Of a stretch of 64,000 bases of DNA, positions 34,651-42,092 are shown piece by piece; position 1 is the first letter of the stretch, and each line of letters opens with the position of its first letter. The DNA lies in NCBI GenBank assembly GCA_013299115.1, contig JAAFKA010000001.1, positions 248,001 through 312,000 of the forward strand, given 5' to 3'. The notes under the pieces are model-generated. The model was not told where the DNA came from, made no database searches, and worked only from the letters and a program-made list of their open reading frames with translations. Origin of the DNA: Cytophagales bacterium (lineage in GTDB: Bacteria > Bacteroidota > Bacteroidia > Cytophagales > Thermoflexibacteraceae). The position numbers were made by a program, and so were the translations under genes.

Positions 34651-35601
34651 ATGGCAATTCTTGTGTATGTGGAAACCGAAAATGGTTCTCCCAAAAAATC
34701 TTCCTTAGAAGCTGCAACCTACGGGGCAGCCGTAGGCAAACACTTAGGCAAAAAAGTGGTAGCAGTGGTAGCTGAAAACAATGCAGCAAATTTGGCTACA
34801 TTGGGCAACTATGGCATAACCGAAGTGTTGCAAGTAAAAACCGACCAAGCCTTAGCAAGTGATGTGGTGGCTGCAATTATAGCCGAAGCAGCACAAAAAA
34901 TAAGTGCCGAAGTGGTGGTTTTGTCCAAAACAACAGTCATTGATGCAGTTGCACCCATTTTGGGCATCAAATTAGAGGCTGCGGTGGCTTCTAACGTCAT
35001 TGCTTTGCCCGACTTTGCCAATGGTTTTGTGGTTCGCAAAGGCGTATTCACAGGCAAAGGTTTTGCAGATGTGAAATTGGAAAGTAACGTAAAAGTGCTG
35101 ACGATTAAGAAAAATGCAGTGGTAGTGCAAACCACAGGTGGCAGTGCTTCGGTGGCAGAGTTGAGCATGACCGTACCCGCAAGTGCAGTGGCAGTAACCG
35201 AAGTGCAGAAACAAACAGGCGACATTTTGTTGCCCGAAGCCGACTTAGTGGTTTCGGCAGGACGAGGCATGAAAGGGGCAGAAAACTGGGGCATGGTAGA
35301 GGAATTGGCAAAAACTTTGGGGGCAGCCACAGCTTGCTCAAAACCTGTTTCGGACATGGATTGGCGACCACACCACGAACACGTAGGACAAACAGGCATC
35401 AAAGTTAGCCCAAATTTGTATATTGCTTTGGGTATTTCGGGTGCTATTCAACACTTGGCGGGTGTAAACTCCTCAAAAGTGATTGTAGTGGTAAACAAAG
35501 ACCCCGAAGCTCCGTTTTTCAAGTCGGCAGATTATGGTATTGTGGGAGATGTGTTTGAGGTCATACCAAAATTGACCGCAGCCATCAAAAGTGCAATGTA
35601 G
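34651..35601 (+). CDS. etfA: Electron transfer flavoprotein alpha subunit
   Basis: EtfA binds FAD and forms the electron carrier with EtfB. This 316-residue protein has the N-terminal AILVYVETENG domain and the C-terminal FAD-binding signature with SAGRGMKGAENWGMVEELA, VGQTGIKVSPNLYIALGIS, GAIQHLAGVNSSKVIVVVN and KDPEAPFFKSADYGIVGD. The immediate upstream sequence TTACTAACTAA is the partner of the etfB-side repeat, so it was probably once contiguous with etfB. Confidence 0.95.
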   Translation: MAILVYVETENGSPKKSSLEAATYGAAVGKHLGKKVVAVVAENNAANLATLGNYGITEVLQVKTDQALASDVVAAIIAEAAQKISAEVVVLSKTTVIDAVAPILGIKLEAAVASNVIALPDFANGFVVRKGVFTGKGFADVKLESNVKVLTIKKNAVVVQTTGGSASVAELSMTVPASAVAVTEVQKQTGDILLPEADLVVSAGRGMKGAENWGMVEELAKTLGAATACSKPVSDMDWRPHHEHVGQTGIKVSPNLYIALGISGAIQHLAGVNSSKVIVVVNKDPEAPFFKSADYGIVGDVFEVIPKLTAAIKSAM

Positions 35602-35610
35602 GGTATAGTG

Positions 35611-35805
35611 CTTTCGGTTGCTCAAAACCGAAAGTAAGGTGTGGTTTTGGTTTCTCAAAACCGAAAGTTACTGGGTGGTTTCGGTTTCTCAAAACCGAAA
35701 GTTACTGGGTGGTTTCGGTTTCTCAAAACCGAAAGTTACTGGGTGGTTTCGGTTTCTCAAAACCGAAAGTTACTGGGTGGTTTCGGTTTCTCAAAACCGA
35801 AAGCC
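35611..35805. repeat. Hairpin array with 34-bp period, downstream of etfA
   Basis: Six CTTTCGGTTTCTCAAAACCG-type hairpins occur here; five end exactly 34 bp apart, separated by TTACTGGGTGG. All have the same orientation. Frames that read through it give repetitive peptides (GFSKPK and similar) and are not genes. Confidence 0.9.
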
Positions 35806-35835
35806 ACCTATACAAATAAGTTTAAATCATTTCAT

Positions 35836-36048
35836 ATGCAACTGTATCAACTTACGCCTCATGTGGCTATCATTATGAACTTTTGGAGCAAAGAAAAATG
35901 TAAAGATTTTATTGCCCAAATTGAAGCACGAGGTTATCAAAATGCAAAAATTAATATCCATACAGGATATTTTTCTCAGATTTGGAAAATATTAAAAGAT
36001 TTTTTATTTTTGTTCGCAAATTGCGAATTGCGAAATGAAAAAACATAA
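35836..36048 (+). pseudogene. Truncated N-terminus of a possible 2OG-Fe(II) oxygenase
   Basis: The start, MQLYQLTPHVAIIMNFWSKE, followed by KCKDFIAQIEARGYQNAKIN, resembles the N-terminal region of prolyl-4-hydroxylase-like dioxygenases (a helix after FxSxxxCxxFI). No iron-binding HxD...H motif follows: the frame runs into unrelated sequence and ends in the start of the next gene. It is probably a decayed remnant. The family call rests on about 40 residues and is weak. Confidence 0.35.
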
Positions 36049-36553
36049 CGGAATGCGTCCCTTAGATGTGGTCGTTTTACTTAAAATCATCGCCTATCCG
36101 AATGAAAATTGGAAACTTATCAACTTGGCTTCCGATTTGAACATTAGCCTATCGGAGATAAGTGTTTCGTTGTCCCGAAGTGCTTTTGCTGGGTTAATAG
36201 ATGCCACAAAAAGAAAGGTATTTCGGAGAAACTTATTTGATTTTTTACAACATGGCTTACGCTATGTATTTCCGCAACGAGCAGGTGAATTGGCTATTGG
36301 TATGCCTACGGCTCATTCTGCCCCTCTTTTTACTCAGCAACTCATCAGCGAAGACATTTATATTTGGGCAGATATGAATGGTAATGTTAGAGGACAAGTA
36401 ATAGAACCTTTGTATCCTACTGTTCCCTTTGCTTGCCAAAAAGATACGGTTTTATATGATTTATTGGCTATTGTAGAGATTTTGCGAGTAGGAAAAACAA
36501 GAGAAATACAGTTGGCTTTACAGAAATTAGACAAAATATTTTTTCAATCGTGA
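36035..36553 (+). CDS. Winged-helix HTH protein, likely antitoxin partner of the next gene
   Basis: Residues 8-60 form a helix-turn-helix (RPLDVVVLLKIIAYPNENWK, then NLASDLNISLSEISVSLSRS). The remainder has a conserved-looking block RYVFPQRAGELAIGMPTAHS and a C-terminal YDLLAIVEILRVGKTREIQ helix. The gene overlaps the downstream nucleotidyltransferase start by 4 bp (GTGA). HTH plus nucleotidyltransferase pairs of this type resemble AbiE-like toxin-antitoxin modules, in which the HTH protein represses the operon. Function is inferred from context. Confidence 0.7.
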   Translation: MKKHNGMRPLDVVVLLKIIAYPNENWKLINLASDLNISLSEISVSLSRSAFAGLIDATKRKVFRRNLFDFLQHGLRYVFPQRAGELAIGMPTAHSAPLFTQQLISEDIYIWADMNGNVRGQVIEPLYPTVPFACQKDTVLYDLLAIVEILRVGKTREIQLALQKLDKIFFQS

Positions 36554-37233
36554 ATTTACACCAAAGTTTAGTACGAATAAAAGCTATTGCTACTTTGTTA
36601 GGAGAACTAAATAAAGAAGTAGTTTTTGTGGGTGGTGCTACAGTGGCATTGTATGTACCAGAGCCTGCTGCCAGTGAAACACGACCAACAGATGATGTGG
36701 ATATAGTAGTAGAAATTGCTACTTATGCAGACTACACGCAAATAGAGAAACAGTTATTGGCTTGTGGATTTCAGCAAGACGTTTATTCGCCTGTTATCTG
36801 CCGTTATAAAGTGCAAGGAATTATAGTAGATGTAATGACAACTATTAATATTTTAGGTTTTAGTAATCGATGGTATCCTGAAGGATTTAAGACAGCCATT
36901 GAAATTGGCATTGACCAACAAACTATTATAAAAATTTTTTCTGTTGGTTATTTTATTGCTTCCAAAATAGAGGCTTTTAGAAGTCGGGGCAACGGAGATT
37001 ATCGTCTAAGTACGGATTTTGAGGATATAGTTTATATTTTTGAAAATCGCAAGACTATTCAGGAAGATTTAGAAACCACTAATGGTGCTTTGCGTGTATA
37101 TTTACAAGGACAATTTCGCATTTTCTTGGCAGATAAAAATATAGAAGAAGGCATATCAGCCCATCTTACGCCTCGTTTTGCAGCCCAGAAACTACCAATT
37201 ATATTAAAAATTTTGCAAAAATATATTGAGTAG
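36550..37233 (+). CDS. Nucleotidyltransferase, AbiEii-like putative toxin
   Basis: A minimal nucleotidyltransferase core is visible: VVFVGGATVALYV (GG motif, residues 25-37), then TDDVDIVVE (Asp49 and Asp51, the DxD metal site), and a third acidic strand in GIIVDVMTT. The start is GTG, overlapping the upstream stop by 4 bp, so translation is coupled. AbiEii-type enzymes of toxin-antitoxin systems can nucleotidylate tRNA; the substrate here is unknown. Length is 227 residues. Confidence 0.75.
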   Translation: MNLHQSLVRIKAIATLLGELNKEVVFVGGATVALYVPEPAASETRPTDDVDIVVEIATYADYTQIEKQLLACGFQQDVYSPVICRYKVQGIIVDVMTTINILGFSNRWYPEGFKTAIEIGIDQQTIIKIFSVGYFIASKIEAFRSRGNGDYRLSTDFEDIVYIFENRKTIQEDLETTNGALRVYLQGQFRIFLADKNIEEGISAHLTPRFAAQKLPIILKILQKYIE

Positions 37234-37474
37234 TGTGGTGGTGAAAAGTAAATTTTATCCGTAAAAAAAACAGGCACAAAATATGTTTTGCGGACTGATA
37301 TTATGTATAGAAAGTTGGCAGAGTAAGTTCTGTTTGAATTATCGTGTACTAAAAAACATTATTTTCATTCACACCTCATTTTTATCTATTTTTTTGAGTA
37401 ATTGCAACCAAAATACCCTATGAAAGAGAGAAACCTAAAAAACTCCCCTTTGGGGTTGGGAGCTTGCCAATTTT

Positions 37475-40400
37475 ATGTTAGACCGTATCATTTTTTTTTC
37501 CATTCACAACAAATTAATTGTAGCTTTATTTACAGTTGCCTTAATTTTATGGGGTTCGTACTCCTTTACCAAACTCCCCATCGATGCCGTACCCGATATT
37601 ACCAATAATCAGGTGCAGGTCATCACCGTCAGCCCGTCGTTGGCAGCACAAGAAGTAGAAAGGCTAATCACTTTCCCTGTTGAATTGACTATGGCTACCA
37701 TTCCCCAACAAACCGAAATTCGGTCTATTTCTCGTTTTGGTTTGTCGGTTGTTACCATTGTTTTTACAGATGACACCGATATTTATTGGGCAAGACAGCA
37801 AGTCTTTGAGAAGTTGCAACAAGCAAAAACCAAAATTCCTACCCACATCGGCGACCCCGAATTAGCTCCTGTTTCTACTGGTTTGGGCGAAATTTACCAA
37901 TATACCTTACACGCAAAAAAAGGCTACGAACAACGCTATTCGGCTATGGATTTGCGGACAGTGCAAGACTGGATAGTACGCCGCCAACTCTTAGGCACAA
38001 AAGGCGTGGCAGACGTGAGCAGTCTGGGTGGCTACGTCAAACAATACGAAATAGCTATTCAGGCAGACAAATTGCGGAGTATGAATATCACCATTACCGA
38101 TATTTTTGCAGCTTTGGAACAAAACAACGAAAATACAGGCGGGGCTTACATAGACAAAACTCCCTACGCCTACTTTATTCGCAGCGAAGGTTTGGTAAAA
38201 AGCCTCGATGAAATAGGCAAAATTATAGTAAAAAATAACAAAAATGGTACACCTGTTTTGATTAAAGATGTAGCAACTTTGCAGTGGGGTTATGCCACCC
38301 GATACGGTGCCATGACCCGAAATTTTGAGGGCAAACAGGGCGAAGTGGTAGGGGCTTTGGTGCTGATGCTCAAAGGAGAAAATTCATCGGAGGTTATTCG
38401 CAATGTGAAAGAAAGAGTAGAGCAGATTCGCAAATCTCTGCCCGAAGGATTGGAAATTACAGCTTTTTTAGACAGAACAACCCTCGTCAATAACGCCATT
38501 CAGACCGTAGCCACCAACCTCATCGAGGGGGCATTAATCGTCATTTTTGTCTTGGTTTTGCTCTTGGGCAACTGGCGAGCAGGGTTTATTGTGGCTTCGG
38601 TCATTCCGTTGGCTATGCTTTTTGCCATTTCTCTCATGAATTTTTTTGGTGTTTCAGGCAATCTCATGTCTTTGGGGGCTATTGATTTCGGCTTGATTGT
38701 GGACGGGGCAGTTATTATAGTCGAGGCGGTGCTGCACCAATTGAATACACACACAAGCCCCTCACTCAGCCCCCCAACCCCCGAAGGGGGAGTTACGGAA
38801 GAAGGTAAAACTCCCCCTTCGGGGGGTTGGGGGGCTTCTCCCCCTTCGGGGGTTGGGGGGCTTTCAGGGGGGCTGAGTGGGTTACTTGTCTATCAAGCCG
38901 CCACCAAAATCCGCAATTCGGCAGCCTTTGGAGAGTTGATAATTTTGATAGTTTATTTGCCCTTGTTGGCATTGACAGGCGTGGAGGGCAAAATGTTTAA
39001 GCCTATGGCACAAACTGTAAGTTTTGCTATTTTGGGTGCTTTTATCTTGTCTTTGACCTACGTGCCTATGTTGTCTGCCCTGTTGCTAAAACCGCAAATG
39101 CTGCATAAAAAGACGTTTTCAGACAAATTAATGGATTTTTTTGCAAGGATTTACACCCCAATTTTGCTTTTTGCTTTGCGGTGGAAAAAAACAGTCATAG
39201 GTTTTACTTTGGTATTTTTTTCAATTAGTTTGTTGGTTTTCAGGCAATTAGGTGGTGAGTTTATGCCCGAATTAGACGAAGGAGATTTTGCCGTAGAAGT
39301 TCGGTTGCCACAAGGAAGTTCCTTAGATGAAACAGTGCGAATTTCGTTGTTGGCAGGAGAAATTTTGCGAAAAAACTTCCCCGAAGTGAAGGAAGTAGTG
39401 GGCAAAATTGGGTCGGGAGAAATACCAACAGACCCCATGCCCATAGAGGCTTGCGACTTAATGGTGGTGCTGCACGACAAAAAAACTTGGACTTCTGCCC
39501 AAACCAAAACCGAATTGGCAGAAAAAATGTCGGCAACCTTAGAAAACATCATAGGCGTAGAGTTTGGTTTTCAACAGCCTATCCAAATGCGGTTTAACGA
39601 ACTGATGACAGGGGTGAGGCAAGACGTAGCCATTAAAATTTTTGGGGAAGATTTGGAAATATTGGCAACAGAAGCCCAAAAAGTGGCAAATTTGGTGGGA
39701 AATGTAGAGGGCGTAAAAGATTTGTATGTGGAAAAAGTGCGAGGTTTGCCTCAAATAGTGGTGCAGTTCGATAGGGACAAATTGGCGTTGCATCAGGTTA
39801 CTGTGCAGGAGGCAAACCACGTGTTGAGTACGGCTTTTGCAGGTGGCGTGGCAGGTTTGGTGTATGAAGGCGAAAAAAGTTTTGAGTTGGTAGTCAGGTT
39901 AGACTCTTCGCAACGCAAGGAGATAGACCAAGTTCGCAATTTGTTTGTGCAGAATCGCAAGGGAGAGCAAGTGCCACTTGCCCAAGTAGCCACGATTGAG
40001 TTTCAGAGTAGTGCCAGCCAAATTCAACGCGAAGACACCAAACGGCGAATAACGGTTGCCTTTAATGTCAGAGGTCGTGATGTGGAGAGTATAGTGAAAG
40101 AAATAGAGCAAAAAATGGATAAAAAAATTAAATTTCCCGCAGGATATTACTCCACTTTTGGAGGGCAGTTCCAAAATTTACAAGAGGCAAAAAGTCGGTT
40201 GGCGGTGGCTGTGCCTGTTGCCTTGTGTTTGATTTTGGTTTTGCTGTATTTTACTTTCAATTCTATCAAACAAAGTTTGTTGATTTTCTCAGCAATTCCT
40301 TTGTCTGCCATTGGTGGCGTGTTTGCCTTGTGGTTGCGAGGAATGCCGTTTAGCATTTCGGCAGGCGTTGGGTTTATTGCCCTGTTTGGCGTGGCTGTTT

Positions 40401-42064
40401 TAAATGGAATAGTGTTAATTGGAGAATTTAACTACCTGAAAAACAGTGGTTTGCAAGGTATCAAAGCCATTGTTTTGCAAGGCACACAAACCCGACTTCG
40501 CCCTGTGTTGCTTACGGCTTTTGTGGCTTCTTTGGGTTTTTTGCCTATGGCTTTGTCTTCGGGTGCAGGTGGCGAAGTGCAAAAACCTCTGGCTACTGTG
40601 GTCATTGGTGGTTTGCTTTCGGCTACTTTGCTTACGCTGTTGGTGCTGCCTTGCCTGTATGTATATGTAGAGTGGGGAGATAGAAAGAGAAAAGTAGCAA
40701 CAGCTTTGCCAACTTTGTCAATTATTCTTTTACTTTTTGCACCTTTTATTACATTAGGGCAAAATCCAATGACAAATGAAAATTTGGGTGCAACAAAAAA
40801 TCCAACTGTTGCAACTTTGCCCACAACCCAACCATTGAACTTACAACAATTAATAGCTTTGGGTTTGGAGCAAAATACGGCTGTGAAAATGGCAAAAACG
40901 CAAATCAAGTTGCAAAAAAGTATCAAAAAAACGGCATCGGACATAGGCAAAACCAACTTTAATTTTCAGTATGGGCAGTACAACAGTTTTGTGAACGACA
41001 ATAGTTTGACAGTCAATCAAAGTTTTCCTTTTCCCACGGTGATTAGTCGCCAAGTAGAGTTGGCAAAGGCAAATTTGGTGTTGGCAGAATTGGACAAAAT
41101 CACGACTGAAAAAGAATTGGTACGTGCCATTAGGTTGGCATATTTTGAATATTTGTTTTGGGAGGCAAAGCAGAAATTGCTACAACAACAGGACAGCCTT
41201 TACAAAGAATTTTTGCGGGTGGCTACGCTGCGGTGGCAAACAGGCGAAACCAACCAAATGGCAAAAGCTATGGCGGAGTTGCAGTGGGCAGAGAGGGAAA
41301 ACTACAAAGCCCAAACCCAAACGCAACGCAATGTAAGTCTTACCAAATTGCAAACTTTGCTGCACACCACACAACCTTTGGTGGTTGAAACTTTTGCAAC
41401 CTTGCCACAACTTACTTTACAAAATAGTTTGGAAAATAATTTGCAAAATAATTTGCAAAACAATTCGCAACCTATTGAAAATCAACATTTTGACAGTACT
41501 GCACTTGCCAATAATCCTTTGTTGGCTTCGCTGAAACAAGAGGTGCAGATAAGCAACTACGCCATAGCAGCCGAAAAAGCAATGCTGTTGCCCGACATTA
41601 CTTTGGGATTTTTTAGCCAAACTTTGGTGGGCTATCAAACCTCTTTTGATAAAAAAGAAACCTATTATAATTCCCAAAACAGGTTTAATGGTTTGATAGC
41701 AGGTTTGTCTTTTCCCCTGTGGATACGCCCACACAAGGCACGCATAGAGGTAGCCAAAGTGCAGCAAGAATTGGCAAAACAAAATTTGGAATATGCTCAA
41801 TACAATTTGTCGGGAGAATATGCCCAATTTTGGCAGCACTACCAACAAAGCCAACAAACCTTGCGTTACTATGCACAAACGGCTTTGCCTACCGCCGCCT
41901 TGCTCTTGACCCAAGCCCAACAGACTTTTGTCAATGGCGAAATCAGTTATGTGGAGTATTTTCAGGCTTTGAAAAGTGCCGTAGCCACCCAACAGGCTGC
42001 TACGGAGGCTGTTTTTCTGAATAATCAAGTGGTAATTCAGTTGGAGTTTTTGAGGGGGGAGTAG
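37475..42064 (+). CDS. CzcA/CusA heavy-metal efflux RND pump fused to a TolC-like channel
   Basis: Residues 1-1080 or so form an RND pump: KLPIDAVPDITNNQVQVIT, the TM4 proton-relay block DFGLIVDGAVIIVEA, and the second TM bundle with LLTAFVASLGFLPMALS. After a short basic and hydrophobic link, an outer-membrane efflux protein with two coiled-coil repeats follows (QLIALGLEQNTAVKMAKTQI to the C-terminus). Such fusions are known in Bacteroidota and expel cations such as Co, Zn, Cd, Cu or Ag. An odd GC-rich insertion encodes about 43 Pro/Gly-rich residues in the loop after TM4. No czcB adaptor gene is adjacent. Confidence 0.93.
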   Translation: MLDRIIFFSIHNKLIVALFTVALILWGSYSFTKLPIDAVPDITNNQVQVITVSPSLAAQEVERLITFPVELTMATIPQQTEIRSISRFGLSVVTIVFTDDTDIYWARQQVFEKLQQAKTKIPTHIGDPELAPVSTGLGEIYQYTLHAKKGYEQRYSAMDLRTVQDWIVRRQLLGTKGVADVSSLGGYVKQYEIAIQADKLRSMNITITDIFAALEQNNENTGGAYIDKTPYAYFIRSEGLVKSLDEIGKIIVKNNKNGTPVLIKDVATLQWGYATRYGAMTRNFEGKQGEVVGALVLMLKGENSSEVIRNVKERVEQIRKSLPEGLEITAFLDRTTLVNNAIQTVATNLIEGALIVIFVLVLLLGNWRAGFIVASVIPLAMLFAISLMNFFGVSGNLMSLGAIDFGLIVDGAVIIVEAVLHQLNTHTSPSLSPPTPEGGVTEEGKTPPSGGWGASPPSGVGGLSGGLSGLLVYQAATKIRNSAAFGELIILIVYLPLLALTGVEGKMFKPMAQTVSFAILGAFILSLTYVPMLSALLLKPQMLHKKTFSDKLMDFFARIYTPILLFALRWKKTVIGFTLVFFSISLLVFRQLGGEFMPELDEGDFAVEVRLPQGSSLDETVRISLLAGEILRKNFPEVKEVVGKIGSGEIPTDPMPIEACDLMVVLHDKKTWTSAQTKTELAEKMSATLENIIGVEFGFQQPIQMRFNELMTGVRQDVAIKIFGEDLEILATEAQKVANLVGNVEGVKDLYVEKVRGLPQIVVQFDRDKLALHQVTVQEANHVLSTAFAGGVAGLVYEGEKSFELVVRLDSSQRKEIDQVRNLFVQNRKGEQVPLAQVATIEFQSSASQIQREDTKRRITVAFNVRGRDVESIVKEIEQKMDKKIKFPAGYYSTFGGQFQNLQEAKSRLAVAVPVALCLILVLLYFTFNSIKQSLLIFSAIPLSAIGGVFALWLRGMPFSISAGVGFIALFGVAVLNGIVLIGEFNYLKNSGLQGIKAIVLQGTQTRLRPVLLTAFVASLGFLPMALSSGAGGEVQKPLATVVIGGLLSATLLTLLVLPCLYVYVEWGDRKRKVATALPTLSIILLLFAPFITLGQNPMTNENLGATKNPTVATLPTTQPLNLQQLIALGLEQNTAVKMAKTQIKLQKSIKKTASDIGKTNFNFQYGQYNSFVNDNSLTVNQSFPFPTVISRQVELAKANLVLAELDKITTEKELVRAIRLAYFEYLFWEAKQKLLQQQDSLYKEFLRVATLRWQTGETNQMAKAMAELQWAERENYKAQTQTQRNVSLTKLQTLLHTTQPLVVETFATLPQLTLQNSLENNLQNNLQNNSQPIENQHFDSTALANNPLLASLKQEVQISNYAIAAEKAMLLPDITLGFFSQTLVGYQTSFDKKETYYNSQNRFNGLIAGLSFPLWIRPHKARIEVAKVQQELAKQNLEYAQYNLSGEYAQFWQHYQQSQQTLRYYAQTALPTAALLLTQAQQTFVNGEISYVEYFQALKSAVATQQAATEAVFLNNQVVIQLEFLRGE
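38757..38885. repeat. GC-rich palindromic element inside the czcA coding sequence
   Basis: CACTCAGCCCCCC on the left pairs with GGGGGGCTGAGTG on the right, and inner CCCCCTTCGGGG-type words form further hairpins. The element keeps the reading frame and encodes SPSLSPPTPEGGVTEEGK followed by more Pro/Gly-rich sequence. Its composition is sharply unlike the surrounding gene. A partial relative (ACTCCCCTTTGGGGTTGGG) lies just upstream of the gene near 37441. Confidence 0.85.
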
Positions 42065-42067
42065 GGA
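41975..42067 (+). repeat. 93-bp direct repeat, copy A (3' end of the efflux gene)
   Basis: Positions 41975-42067 cover the last 30 codons and stop codon of the pump-channel gene. They match 45398-45490 with two mismatches (at 41996 and 42022) and no gap, exactly 3423 bp away. Together the two copies frame the TIR operon. Confidence 0.95.
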
Positions 42068-42092
42068 AATTGTAAGTAGTTTTTTTCTACTA

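Noticed and set aside
34131-34694. 187-codon minus-strand frame opposite the Uma2 gene and the hairpin array
   Set aside because: It gives tandem LSVLRNRK-type peptides that only reflect the hairpin repeats, and it overlaps two real genes.
34428-35805. Regular repeats as a CRISPR array
   Set aside because: The units are palindromic with near-identical spacers, and no cas gene is present.
35618-35878. Open frames giving repeated SQNRKLLGGFGFSKPK-like peptides
   Set aside because: They are translations of the 34-bp hairpin array, not proteins.
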